A stretch of DNA of 64,000 nucleotides. Origin: Adiantum capillus-veneris. Lineage: Eukaryota; Streptophyta; Polypodiopsida; Polypodiales; Pteridaceae. Under the pieces are notes generated by a model. The model did not search any database and was not told the DNA's origin. It was given only the letters and a program-made list of their open reading frames with translations. The position numbers were made by a program, and so were the translations under genes. Of this stretch, positions 30,888-42,480 are shown piece after piece. Numbering within the stretch: the first letter of the stretch is position 1; every line of letters begins with the position of its first letter. Location: assembly GCA_014529385.2 (NCBI GenBank), contig CM043959.1, positions 16,679,309-16,743,308 of the forward strand, given 5' to 3'.

Positions 30888-31615
30888 CGATCGCGATCGT
30901 ACTTCTGAGCCCAAATTTGATGAAACTTCACCAGCTTGTTCACTAGGCTATTTTAAGGCTTCTCACCAAATATTTTTGCATTCAAACCCCAAAAAGTCAA
31001 GCTTTTACCAGTTCTTGGTTGGAAGTGTCTGTTTTTCTGAATCTTTCAGTTTGACTTGATTTTGGTGTTTGTTCTGGGATTTGAAAGCTATCTGGGGTTG
31101 TCCTTTGTACAGGCTATCCCTCTGTATGGTTTCTTCCTAGTTTTGATGTGTATGATCTTGATGAAAGTCAATTTCTGTGTTAGTTAGTAGTTTTTTGACT
31201 TGGATTTGTATTCAGATGGTTTGACAGGTATTTTGAGGTTTATGGCTCTAGGTCCTTCAAACTTTTATGTTTGTATACACTTGAGGATCCCACATATGAA
31301 ATCTGGTCAAAATCTGGCACTTAGGTACACCGATCGCGATCGTAGTTCTGAGCCCAAATTAGACCAAATTTGGCATGCTTGTAGACACTGATGTTTTAAG
31401 GCTATCCCCCAAGTCTTTTTGCATTTGGATCACCGAAAGTCAAGATTTTACAGTTTTTGGGTCTGTCAGGCTAGTTTTACCCAAGTGGCATGATTTCCTT
31501 GATTTTTGATGTTTTTGGGTGTGGTTGCTTTAGACAAACTTGTTTAGAATCTTATCAGGAAGGCACATGTTAAATCTTGTACAATTCTGACACAAAGGTA
31601 CACCGATCGTGATCG
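30888..31615. repeat. Three-copy leader repeat carrying CGATCGCGATCG palindromes
   Basis: Palindromes at 30888-30899 and 31331-31342 are perfect; the third at 31604-31615 has one change (CGATCGTGATCG). Each is embedded in the same ~40 bp box: GGTACACCGATCGCGATCGT followed by GAGCCCAAAT or a variant. Further sequence after the boxes also matches (TTTTTGCATT, AAAGTCAAG, TTTACAG), so these are diverged repeats of roughly 275-440 bp. A weaker relative, GGTACAAAGATCGCTATCG, lies at about 32490 inside the LTR. The array sits in the leader between primer site and gag. Confidence 0.85.
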
Positions 31616-32143
31616 TAGTACCTGGGCCAAATCTGATGAAATTTAGTCTGCTCCCTCTGACTAGTATTTTCCATTTTTTTGTGCTACCACTTGGTGATTT
31701 GAATCAATATCAACCCTGTTTGGTCAGATTTTCTAAATTTCAGAGTCTTATGGCCTTTTTGCCAAAGTTATGGTTTTCTGACTTCTCGACTCTAACTTTT
31801 GTCCCAAATCTGACTGGAATGTGAATTACTTATCCTACTCCTAACTACAGAAATGAAAGAACATAAAGAAATGAATCAAACAAAACAAACAAGAAGGATT
31901 TCGGGTGAGATTTCAGTAACTCAATCAAATTAGAGAAATTGAAGAGCAAAAATGCTTTGAACACTCTCACTCACAGCTCCCTAAATCTCCTAAGAGAGGA
32001 TCTAGCCGGTCCACTGACTCTAGACTCCACTAAGCTCTAAACCCATGTCTAGCAGCCTAACTGAGGTGTAATATGGATTTGTGGATTGATCTTCTTTTAA
32101 GGAAGCTAACTGCACACTCGGTCACTCATCACCTAGGGTGCAT

Positions 32144-32161
32144 TCCCCGGCAACGACGCCA
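32144..32161 (-). promoter_or_regulatory. tRNA-Asp-type primer-binding site
   Basis: The minus strand reads TGGCGTCGTTGCCGGGGA, one change from the TGGCGCCGTTGCCGGGGA site complementary to the 3' end of plant tRNA-Asp used by many LTR elements. It is one base away from a CA-ended LTR (GCAAACA). This fixes the element's direction as minus. Confidence 0.88.
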
Positions 32162-32162
32162 A

Positions 32163-32965
32163 TGTTTGCGGGTCGCCGCGACGGACGTCCATAGCATAGC
32201 TCTCACGCATCAACATAAATTATCAATACAAGGGAAGTGACCAGGATGAGGCATGGAAACTCACTAGGGTGTCAATCCTAATGAAGTGAACTTGATGAGA
32301 TGCAACTACTAACTCTGCAAGAAAATCATACGCACAAAAGCCAAGCAATCTGCCTATGTCCTTCTACACAGCTCCACAATCATCACGCCTGTTTACCATG
32401 CAAATCATGTCGGAATTGCACGAAACTTAAAGGGAAGCTACAGGGGACTATCAGGAACATATCCTATCACTGTCACAGCATTCTAGAGAGGTACAAAGAT
32501 CGCTATCGTTCGTCCCAAAGTCAGCAAAAACAGTGAACAGGTGATCATAAAGGGTCGTTTTAGGGTCCCTAAAGCCTCTCCTAGTTCAAAACAACATAAA
32601 ATACGCATATAAGCACTCAAAATAGTGATTTAAGGTCTCAAACTCGTAGTTGAAAACCTACACCGAATCTTGAATGATTACACTTGAATGGAAGAGCAAA
32701 GTAAGAGGAACACAATGCAATAATCGAAATTGGATTCAAATTACCGTAGCCACAGTAGCGAAGATTACAAGTTGGAGCAAGAAGAAGCTCTCAAACGTAC
32801 GCTGTCTTCTCAGTTTCTCATGAAAAGATCATGTTCAAACTTACAAAATTGACTTTTATAGTTTAGGTCTTTACAAATGGCTTGTCCGGCCAAAAGCTCC
32901 TAAACTTCTAACTAGCTTTGTACTATACAATTTCTCCCAGAAAAATAATCATAAATTCTTTTACA
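32163..32965 (-). mobile_element. 5' LTR of the minus element
   Basis: The 3' end is fixed by the primer-binding site (GACCCGCAAACA at 32163). The proposed 5' end is TGTAAAAGAATTT at 32965. A TATA box on the minus strand (CTATAAAAG, about 32855-32863) is followed by TTTTGTAAGTTT, and this block is shared with the LTR at 48741-49179 (TATAAAAG, TTTTTGTAAGTTT). Both LTRs also end in a GTCGC-GACCCGC stretch, so they belong to one family. The 5' boundary is a guess from TG termini and length. Confidence 0.6.
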
Positions 32966-32975
32966 AGTTCTCGGC

Positions 32976-33455
32976 TTAGAGAAGCTCTTTTACAAAGGAT
33001 GAGATTTTCGCAAAAATGTAGATTCTATCTTTGGAAACCGCAGCTCTGTTGCTTTGTCCACCAAACATGACACAAGCACAAAATCTTTGCTCATTGGCCC
33101 TGACCCTATGACAAAATGTAGTTGCAATGTAGCTATCATTCATAAAGTCTATTAAAAAATCCTCAATAGCCTCTTGAAGGCACATCAAAGCTTGAGATTG
33201 TCACCTTACTTAAACAAAAGTTTTGGTTTTCATCATGCTCACCAATCTATCAGATATCTCCTTGACAACTCTCATGAAGGGTAGCCTAGGGGTAAGAAGA
33301 CAAGTAGATTTTTGTGCTTTCCTTATCTCCCTTAGAAATTTTACTTGATAATTCATTCTCTTCCTAGGAGTAGGCCTCTGATGAAGTTGTGTAAGTGTCT
33401 TCTCCTCCTCTTTCTTCCCTGATTCTAGCTTTGAATGATTCCTATTGGTTGTCAT
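32976..33455 (-). pseudogene. Histone H3 family pseudogene, probably centromeric H3 (CENH3)
   Basis: From an ATG at 33455 the minus strand reads a short basic tail (MTTNRNHSKLESGKKEEE, then RPTPRKRMNYQ). The H3 fold follows: VKFLREIRKAQKSTCLL, LPFMRVVKEIS, and after loop 1 MCLQEAIEDFLIDFMNDSY and CHRV. LREIR-QKST, LPF-R-V-EI and LQEA-E are H3 signatures. Loop 1 is about eight residues longer than in canonical H3 and reads VR-stop-QSQAL, where a TGG to TGA change would restore the R-W-Q block typical of CENH3. A TAA lies just before it. After HRV the sequence drifts, with a possible SKDRIYIFAKI remnant of the last strand, and stops at 32976. No intron interrupts the H3 fold, although plant CENH3 genes have several, so this is probably a retrocopy. 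An LTR lies about 10 bp from its 3' end. Confidence 0.68.
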
Positions 33456-33560
33456 TATCTTTCTCTGAATCGTCTGGAACTTGGTAAATGTTTCTTGAAG
33501 TTTGATTTGTCCTTGCCATATGATAGCCAAAAAGGGGCTAGCCAAAAAAATGCCCAAATA

Positions 33561-33858
33561 AAGCAATAGGACGTGCTTCCAACGTTCAGACCATGTGCCA
33601 TCACAATGTGTGGGAATATCAAAAGAAATCATCTAACACCTTATGAGATTTCTTGAACAAAGCGACAGGAGGTGCTTCCAACGTTCACGTCCATGCCCTA
33701 TCGTGCCGTGGAGGACGATGTTGAAAAATCATCTAGTAGCCTACATACATGCCCAAATGAAGCGATGGTAGGTCCTTTAGCTTTTTGGAGCATGATTTTA
33801 TCGCACCATGTGGGGATGAAACGAAGAAAAGGTCAAATGGAATTTCAGGGTGTGCTAT
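33561..33858. repeat. ~99 bp tandem repeat, three diverged copies
   Basis: Units start at 33561, 33660 and 33760 with AAGC-ATAGGACGTGCTTCC-like sequence, and share GCCCAAAT-AAGC, CATGTGCCATC-like, and AAAAATCATCTAG blocks. No reading frame is conserved across the units. It lies upstream (5') of the H3 pseudogene on the minus strand. Confidence 0.75.
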
Positions 33859-35049
33859 TGTGGCCATGTATGAGTTGCCTCTATTGTGTTGTGAGGGATG
33901 AATAATGAGAATAGGCACTGCATGATGATTTGATAGGAAGATGTGCAAGCAGGCTTAGGATGGCTTAATCATGCCATGTGGGTGATGGGCATTAAGAGTA
34001 GCAAAATGAAAAGACGATAGAACAACGTGACCGGATGACACAAGAGATGTGACAAATGTGCACGTTCCATGGACATTTTATACCACCGACCATCCGTACA
34101 GTTGATTGTTGGAGACTTTCCATGTGGCACGTGTGCATGTGTGTCCCCAACGTCATTTTCCAGTCTCATATATCAAGGCACTTGCCAATTTTCTATCCCT
34201 TCTCATACCCTCTAATATCACCCCTACGGCGCAATCAAGCATAGTCCACAAACCTTGCAATCCCCTTCTTAACGCTTTAAAGTTTGTCTTGCACGATGCA
34301 AGTAGGCCTTGTTGAGAGATTCAATCATACTACGATCACATCGTTTATGCTTCATCAACTCCTCTCTCTTCCATCCTACCCATATATCTTTCAATTCCAT
34401 GAACCCCTCTAGAGCTCTTTCGTCCTACCATACTTTGGATTTTTCTATCAACTCCATTCTTCCCTATCGTATCCACAGCATCCTGCACGAAGCGATAAGG
34501 CATACTTGTAGATTTTAGCTTCTACCATATTGCATTGTCTAGAACCTTCTCTCTGCAGAGATCTATCAACTTCATCTATCAACTCCATCAAATCCCCCTC
34601 CTCTCCACATCCATCTATCAGTCCATTCCTTTCCATCCTTCCTATCCCATCCATCAACTCCCTTCCTTCCCATCCTACACACGACGTGATCAACCATTGT
34701 TGTGGGAGCAAATCACAACACCTATAAAGTGCATGCAACACTACCTAGATCAACATAACATCAATCGAGGACACAAATGACACATAGGTGCTTGGAGGCA
34801 ATCTCTTAGCTTGTCAGGCTAAGACCACTGCATACATACAACACTTTGGAAGGCCATCTAAACCAATAAGGAATCTCATTGCTCTCAACTACACCACCCA
34901 ACCCACATACACACAAACAGAAGGAAACTCACCAAACCATACCAAAATCATACAAAACTTAAGAAACACCATCCCCTCACTAGGATACACCTATCCAATG
35001 CCTCTACTATCAAAACCCTCACTCTAGACCCATCTGCAAAAAATGCATA
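33859..35049. other. No gene recognised; TATCAACTCCATC-rich stretch
   Basis: 34440-34690 is rich in variants of TATCAACTCCATC and CATCCT. Short overlapping frames on both strands merely reflect this composition. I see nothing coding. Confidence 0.5.
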
Positions 35050-35640
35050 TAAAGACAGAGTAGCATTTTGAAAGTGCTTGAAACTAAAAACTATGAGTAC
35101 CTATGTGTAGCTTATGTCACCACAATTCTAATGACTACTTGCACGTAGAAAAGAGACATTGTTTGATATACTTATGGCCGCAAATAGCTCATAGATGTGT
35201 GAGTGTGCGTGTTCTGTTCTATGTGGAATGCTTGGCGTTGATGCGTAGCTCTCTTTGAGTCTATCGTGATGGTGCAGTCGGTTATCCAATGCAATGAGCG
35301 AGGGGGGGGTAGTGCTAGGATGAAGCTTACACACACTCTCTCTTTCTCTCTCACACACAGTCGATGACAGCTTCAAAACTTGATTATGATAAAAGTTATC
35401 TTTACAAAATGACCTAGGTACCTTATATACTAAGGCTACCATACGTTAAACCTAAAAAAGAGTTCAAGGGGTAGAATGGCTTTGTACGTACAATCTAGAA
35501 GTGCCATTGACCCCGACTTCTATAACTAGACTAATTACCCATTACAAATGATTTTTATAACCATAATCTGTAGCATTTCATAACTCTCAAAAAATAATGC
35601 TTTGATGAGTTATGTCGTATTGTTGACCCATGGGTCAACA
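35050..35640 (-). mobile_element. 3' LTR of the minus-strand double-protease family element
   Basis: On the minus strand a purine tract GAATTCGGAGGGGG (35654-35641) is followed at once by TGTTGACCCATGGGTCAACA, which is a perfect 20 bp palindrome at the LTR terminus. A TATA box (AGTATATAAGG, about 35440-35430) lies ~200 bp in, followed by a purine-rich run (GAGAGAGAAAGAGAGAG) in what would be the leader. The inner end is not fixed; 35050 is an estimate. Confidence 0.65.
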
Positions 35641-35654
35641 CCCCCTCCGAATTC
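35641..35654 (-). promoter_or_regulatory. Polypurine tract of the minus element
   Basis: GAATTCGGAGGGGG on the minus strand, adjacent to the TGTTGAC LTR start. It defines the plus-strand primer of the element that occupies 35-42.5 kb. Confidence 0.65.
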
Positions 35655-37489
35655 ATGTCGTCCTTGAGATGACTTGGTTGTCAATGTTGGTGCAGGCTTT
35701 GTTGTCGTTTTGCTTTCTTGTGCTCCACTGCTTTTACTTTTGTCAAATCACAACAATAATTATAATCCATGAGAATCATAACTGATGATGAACTTTATGT
35801 CCTTCACATCCAAGCCTTGAGCTGAAACACCTATTGCCAGATCTAAATTAAAAAAGAATTCAATCTCGTTCATCATGACTCTTATCACCATGGATAGATA
35901 AAGCTCCATCTATCACTCTCTCCAGTTACTCTGCCAATTATGAGTATTTCTCATTCTGAGAAACAACTTTTTCAATCTGTATAATTGAATGATTGGCTTT
36001 CAAATCTTGTGAGCCAATCAAAACTTTGTAAGGATTCTGTAGAAATTGTCTGGCCAAGCTAGTAACTTGTTTCAAAAGGGCCTTATTCAACATCATTCAC
36101 GATAGATGACCATTTATGAGCCATCAGTGTACATTTGTCCCCAAAACTCATATACATGATGTACAGGGTATGTAGATTGCTATCATGGCTTCAGATTTGA
36201 AAAATTGCATTCTAGCTAGGGGTAATTCTTTTTTTAAATTTTAACCCTTAGCTTGTATTCTCTTATTCATAGCCCCTGACAAGGTTTGTCTTGATTTAGA
36301 CTTGTATTTGGATTTCTAAGATAACTTTCTGGATTTCAGTCTTGAAAACAAATGACAAGCATCTCTGGCACCTTTTGGCTGTTAAACACATGTAGAACCA
36401 ATGATGATGACCAATAATTGGCTTGACTCATGGATCCTCTTGTAGACATCTACCACGATAGATGATTAAATTGTCATTTCTGCCCCTTTTGTTCTTGTCA
36501 GTATTGTTAGTCCCTTTTGTTTGTTAGTCTTCATTAAGTCACATACAAGATACAAGATTTTTAGTATAAAGATCTACTTCATGTATACGGCCTTGAGGTC
36601 GGATGAAGTGTCTGATAGGCAACTTTACACTTGATGGCTACTTTTGTTTAGTTGCATCACCAACTAAACAAACTACTTTTGTTTAGTTGCATCACCAACT
36701 TTCTTTGTCCTTGTAGACCATCCTAGAGTTGATGACCGTTTGCAGTCATTTTTGGCCTGATGTTGTTGTTGAAGGTTGATCACCATTCTTTTCTTACTTT
36801 TGACATTATAGCCTTGTGCATATGGCTTTTGAGACACACCTCGTGAAGTTTTCTTGTACCTTATTCTCTGTACTTCTCATGCATCTCTTCAATCTTTTCT
36901 TCATTTGAAATTATGGATTTCCCCCCTTTTTTCAAGAAAATCTCAAAAATAATAAAATAAAACCAAAAAACAACTCAACAAAAAGCATAATCATTCGAAT
37001 AGAATTCTAAACGCTATGTACATTTATAACATGTCCCTAGGGGCTCATATATGGCTTTTGTCCCTGTACTCCTCTTGTAACACTATTATGAGAGAATATA
37101 CTCTGAATTTTTTCACAAAAAAAAAATCACAATCAAACGCAAAAATTCAATGCAGCTCACAAAACATTGTCCTCTAATATTGATATTATTAGGTCCGCAT
37201 ATGGAATGCCTCCCCCCCTCCTATTTAAAGTCCTCCTATAAGAACCGGGATCACAAAGGGTATGTGTTGTGCTTGGGCAATAAAAAAATGTTCCTATGTA
37301 GGCCTTGTAATGTAGCCCTATTATGCATACATAGTCAATGCATGGAAAATATTTATGGTGTGCAAGATGTGGGTATAAGCCATTTACTGGCGAGACTTCC
37401 TATTCTAAGCATTGGGATGGTCTTAGAAGCTCCTGTGTCACTTGCTTGTTTGAAGGTTGTAGAGTTTTTTTTTTGAAGGCTTACTTATT
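35655..37489. other. Non-coding 3' part of the minus element
   Basis: No recognisable protein in six frames. A 35 bp direct duplication (CTACTTTTGTTTAGTTGCAT, at 36638 and 36673) and recurring CACGATAGATGA words (near 36100 and 36452) are present. The 108-codon plus frame at 37150-37476 has no family features. This is presumably untranslated sequence between pol and the 3' LTR. Confidence 0.45.
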
Positions 37490-38090
37490 TGTTCTTCTTT
37501 GGGATCCATTTTAGCCTTCTGGTTGGTTGTCGTGTTTGTTCATTGTTCCGTAGTAGTTGTTCTAGCTTAAAGTGAGCTCTCTTATAATTGTACTATAACC
37601 GTAGGAGGAATTGAAAGAATTCAACCAGCGGTGCAGTGATAGTAGTTTTATTGGTTTCCTTTGGGACCCACTCGTGATTACTAGATGTTTCGTTGATGCT
37701 GCTCATTTGGGAGCCCATCCCTGCTTCGTTTGTGTTTGAAGAAACTGCTTTGGGATCCACCTTCTCTTTGTGTGAGTCAACAGTGGTCTTTGCTTCAGCC
37801 CTTGTACGCTTGATTGGCGATGGGATTCAGACTTTGGGAGTTGATACTCTAACCATTTGGGAATCCAAATAAACTCATGACCTCTTTGTGCTTGAATCAA
37901 CTTCTTTGGAACCCCAATCTAAGTTTTGGAAGCTTGTGGATTTGTGATTTTATTAGCCATTCTTGCATGCTTCGACGACTTTGTTTTTTTGGCATTGGAT
38001 CCTGTGATTTTTCATCAGAGATCTTCATCTTCTTGATCCATACTTGTTTTTGGGTGAGCTAGCTCTTTGGTATCCAAATTTATCAAGAGA
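37490..38090 (-). mobile_element. Coding relic with repeated W-V/I-P-K peptide motifs
   Basis: The minus strand holds at least eight copies of a TGGATCCCAAAG-like word, spaced 40-170 bp. In the best frames they encode IWIPKSQL, FIWIPKWLEY, RRWIPKQFL, GWAPK, EWVPKE and similar. The C-terminal part of the post-integrase protease ORF at 57408-58025 has the same motif (IWVPKAQL, IWVPKTSP), so this is a decayed copy of that region, separated from the protease at 38.6 kb by the loss of RT, RNase H and integrase. Confidence 0.5.
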
Positions 38091-38549
38091 TTTGGTTTTG
38101 ACTTGTTGCTCTTTTCTTTTGGACTTCTTTGATTGTTACGGAAGCTGCTAGTGAGGGTGATGACCTAAGTTCTTGGTAGGGGATGTCATAAGAATCATCA
38201 TTGTTGCTACTATCCTCATCAAGGTTGAATTTTGGCACTTTCCCTTAGTGGTTTGGCTGGTTATGGAGAGCTATTATCTATTTGCTCCTAGATTTTTCTT
38301 TTGGGAAGGACTTTTCTAGCCAATTGATTAGAGTGTTGTTAGCCCATTGACATGGTCGTCTTCTTCTTAATTGAGTCTTTTCTTCCTGTACAGGAGCCAC
38401 GTATGAGGATGCTTGTTGCAATTCCATCACCACCAAGGATTTTGGAATCCACTTCTAATGCACTTTATTCTTGTAGCAATGACATTGGCTCCTAGGTATT
38501 TGATATGGACAATCATAAAACCGTGCATTAGTTAAAATGTCGTTCTCAT

Positions 38550-39140
38550 CACATCCTTGTAACTATGGTCCTTAAGATTTGTCCTCATCATGGTTTCCAT
38601 GTGTCTAAGGTATATATGGTCGTATCCCCAATCCTGGACCATTTTCAATTGTCTCATGAATGGTATTCCTAGAATGATGTCATAGTTGTTCTTCTTGCCA
38701 AAGTCAACAATAGCAAAGGTTTGCTCATATTCAATGCCACAAGAAGTAACAACTGCTTTTTCTAGCAGTCTTAGGGGCCTTTCTATGTGTCCATCTACAA
38801 GCTATAGTTTCATCATGGTAGCCCTCACTGCTAGTTTTTTCCATTTTTTCTAGATTTCTTTGGTTGCGATCGCAATGCCGGCTCCGCTATCAAGGATTTT
38901 CATGGTTTTTACACCTTGGAATTCCACAAAAAGAGTGTTGTTCCCATCTTCTTCTCCCTCATAGTAGTTGACTACCTTGTTTAATGGCACTGGTGTGTTT
39001 AGCTGAGACATTTCTAGCTCTTTGATCCCTTTCTTGATTTGAGTCATTGTTTTTTTTAGATCAAATTTCTCTAAGAATTTCCCCATAGTAGTCCACATGT
39101 TGGTCTTATTCTGAGAAACTCGGCTAACATTATCGTACAA
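38550..39140 (-). mobile_element. Aspartic protease (upstream type) of the minus element
   Basis: The frame 39140-38850 ends FVEFQGVKTMKILDSGAGIA, with the catalytic DSGA. After a stop the frame resumes with RPLRLLEKAVVTSCGIEYEQ, then TFAIVDFGKKNNYDIILGIP and FMRQLKMVQDWGYDHIYL. The second half is collinear with 62415-62143 (TFAIVDFGKKLNYEIILGRP), so both are the same protease. The preceding TPVPLNKVVNYYEGE segment is the gag-protease linker. Confidence 0.75.
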
Positions 39141-42100
39141 GTAACTAGTGTCGACAAAATGTCTATCAATCCTTTTGAATTGATGACCTTGTTGGAAGAC
39201 AATATTTGTGATGGGACTGCAATAACATCTTAATTGGCCTCGTGCTCTCTTGTACAGGACAGTAGTGTTCTTAGCAAATGGGATTGATTATCCATAGACT
39301 GTACAAATCCTTTGTCTCCCCAGTACGATTGCACTTCTAGATTCATTTGAGATACAGTCTGAAATGACACTCCTCTCCCATCACTCGTCTGCTTTGCTCA
39401 CTGGCTTCATTGGCCTCTCTGACTTGTTTTCACAATTTGTCAAGACCACCTATTTCTTTGCAACCCTAAGGTATAGCTAGATTAAATCCCTCAAAAGAGT
39501 TATCCGGGGTATTCAACACTATCCTTGGTTTCTATTCTAGGTCCTTGAGCTTTGGTACGTACTCGTACCTAGAATATGGCTCTTTTTGTTCCTGGTTTGG
39601 TGGGATTCCTGATGTAGGTGGGACAAGGATCACATTCTCAGGTTTTCCAACTGGTGGTTCTAGTATAGCTTAGGCTATTGAATCATTTTCTGGCACATCT
39701 CAAGCCTTTGATTTTCTAGTTCCACATAGGGATGTTTCATCCACCTCTATTCTTGGGTTTGGTTGTTTTTGAGCCGTGTTTCATAGGCTTTCAAGAGGGC
39801 ATCTAAGGCTCATTAACCTTCTTGACCAACATGGATCCTCCTGAACTAGCACTTCTTGGTTTCTCTTCTATTTATGGTTCTTTTGGAGGTTGAGATGTCT
39901 GCGTAAGAGAAGATGCAACCCTTTCCTCATTTTGTCTTATCTTCTCTTTAGCTTGGGTTAGTTACTCAGCTAGGGATTTTTTCTTTAGTTTTCTACGTGC
40001 TTTCATCCTAGCATTTCTAGCTTTCCAGCTATTCCCTTTGCTCTTGGTTTTTTGACTGTGCATTGGTCTTTGGTTCGCGCCCGTCTTTGGACTCGCATCA
40101 ATTTCATTTTCTCTGTCTCTAGGTTCTCCTCAGCTTCCTTTTGAGCTTGCTCTCTTGTAACTGCTTGAACTAGTACGATGTTTTTTTTCCAAGCTTCTAG
40201 GTAGTTAAAAAATTCTTAAGACATTTGTTGTGATCTTGATGACTTGGTTTGGGGTTTTTTGGATAGTCAGGGATCAAGTAAATGATGCCACAATCAAGAC
40301 AATAGGCATTTACTTGAGTGATCTCCGTCTAAGGAAATTGTTTGGCGAAGTGGTTGTCATGGCTTTGGTAACAATCTCTCTCTAGCTGAGTAGCTTCTTC
40401 TTGCATTTTCTCTTGGCTATAAACAGGCTTTGACCTCGCTAAGCCTCTATTTGCAATGAACCGCAATGTCCTTTTGTCCATCTCATGCCTTCTTTCTTCA
40501 TGTCAAAACACAGGAGGTGGAGGTTGTACTGGACTCACCACTCCATGTGTTTCTTCATCTTCTATTGCTTTGAAGGAAAACACCCGCTTTTGTTATCATA
40601 ATACATTGTAGTTTATACTAGTGCTTGTTTATTAGTAGATGCTTCCATCATCAACATGTATCTCATGTCTACATGAATTCTAGCACCTGGCAGAGGAGGT
40701 TGTTGTCCTAAGACAGGTTGTGGCCTTGAAACTTCTATCGGACCTGATGTATTTTCCATAATGTATCTAGGTAGAGGAGGTGCTACTGGGATAGGTTGTA
40801 CATGCCTCTCCCTAGCATATTTCATGCTATAGTAGCACTCTTCCCACGTATGGTTAGTCCATTTTCTCTCAATATTGCACAACTTAATCTCCCCCAGATC
40901 AAACTTTACAAGAGGAATTAACCTCTTGACCATTTTATCAATAAACTTTCCTTGATCGATAGGTGCCACTAATTTTGCAATGATCCCAATCATTTGTGAA
41001 TCACTGTGTTGAGAGGATGTGTCATCCTCTTGACTCTTACAATCATTTTCTTTATGTTATTCACAATTATACCCCAGATAAAGAGATTCTTTGATCAATT
41101 TGTTTAGTGTTAGGATCCTTATCATATGTGAATCGTTTTTGAAGACCCGCATGTCTCATTCCATGGACAAAGATCAAAATCAATCGTGCTTGTGTAGGTA
41201 GTTTTGATCTTGGATACAACTTGACATATCTCTTGACTCGTAATATGCTACCTTGCACACTGATTCACCCTCTTTTTTCTTGAATCTGTGGATTGTGAGA
41301 CCATATTGTGATCTATGCCTTTCTGCAAGAATTCTTCAATGAATTCCTCAAACAGATCTCTAGAGTCTCAAAATCTTATTTTTTCACTAAGTTAAACCAT
41401 ATAGCCGCGTCATCTTCTAGAGTCAGTCCAAATCCCACAAGCTGTGTTACAAAATCTAAAACTTCCTCTGCACTAATTACTCTTCTAAAAGCCGCTACGT
41501 GATCTCTCGCATCTTATCTCTAGAGTATTTCTTATCTATCCATTTCTGGATCTAAGATGGTCTAGCTCGCCGATTTTCTATAAGTCTAACCATAGACTCT
41601 CTTAATCTTTGCTCGCTTCTGGCCTTTTACTATGCCTAGGTTCCTCTTTGATTTCATCTTTTGCATAAGGTAACCCGTTGTAGTCAAATTAAATGTTGGT
41701 CCTTGCCCTTCACTCAAATATGAATATGATGGGAATAATGGTGGTGCACTTGGTCTTGGGTTGTTGGTCTTGGGTTGACTAGATGACCACCTCTATTGTT
41801 TTTTGGTCTAGGTATGGCACCTTGAGGAAATCCAGGTGGATAGATTGGCATTTTCACTCTCCTTGTCTAGTTTGATTGATATTTGGTTGTATATTGGTCT
41901 TCTTCTTGAAGGGATTGTTCATTCTGTTGGAGATTGGTCCATTAGGGAGATTCACTTGAGGAGGCATGTCTGCCATCTCTGTAATCATTTCATCTCTCCT
42001 TATCTCTCTAGAAGAGAACATAGATGACTCCCTTTTTGGAATTATCATAGGAATTATCGTGTTTGCTGAAGATATTTGTGGTCCTTTATTGAATAAATAT

Positions 42101-42480
42101 CCACTTATTTCTAGTGCAATTTGTGGTTTTGTGCTTTCTACAAGTCTGTATTCTCATCCATACTTGTCAACAACTATAGATTTCCATTAACAGTCAACTT
42201 CGTATGTATAGACATATAAGAGCTTGTAATTTGTCAACTCTTCTGGGTATGGCTCTGAGCACCTATAAAGGTTGATCTCACTTTTGTCAACATTTTTATA
42301 TAGTCCTTCACTCTCATGATCTATCATCCAAATTCTCTCAACAAGATTGTTCTTTATCAATTGCAAGTTTGGAAGATCCATTATGGGTGGATGCTCCTCT
42401 ACGCTGGGATTCCAAAGCTTGTATAAGCTGAATTTGAATCTAAAGAAGACATGATATCTAGGATTAACAGCTCTGACCAA
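39141..42480 (-). mobile_element. Gag of the minus element, heavily decayed
   Basis: From 42480 the minus strand reads MVRAVNPRYHVFFRFKFSLY and a hydrophilic N-terminus. Gag-core remnants follow: DDAAIWFNLV near 41400, VHGMRHAGLQKRFTYDKDP near 41150, and LCNIERKWTNHTWEECYYSM (C-x-H-C zinc-like) near 40850. A second Cys pair, NAYCLDCGIIYLIPDYP, lies near 40300, then Lys/Glu-rich sequence leads to the protease. There are many stops and frame changes. No 5' LTR or primer site is visible above 42480. Confidence 0.6.

Noticed and set aside
37150..37476. 108-codon plus ORF with several Cys residues
   Set aside because: Cys spacing fits no zinc motif, it ends in poly-Phe from a T run, and it lies in the non-coding 3' part of a minus element.
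38866..38875. TGCGATCGCA palindrome as another member of the ATCGCGAT arrays
   Set aside because: The core is different (GCGATCGC), it is single, and it lies in protease coding sequence, not a leader.
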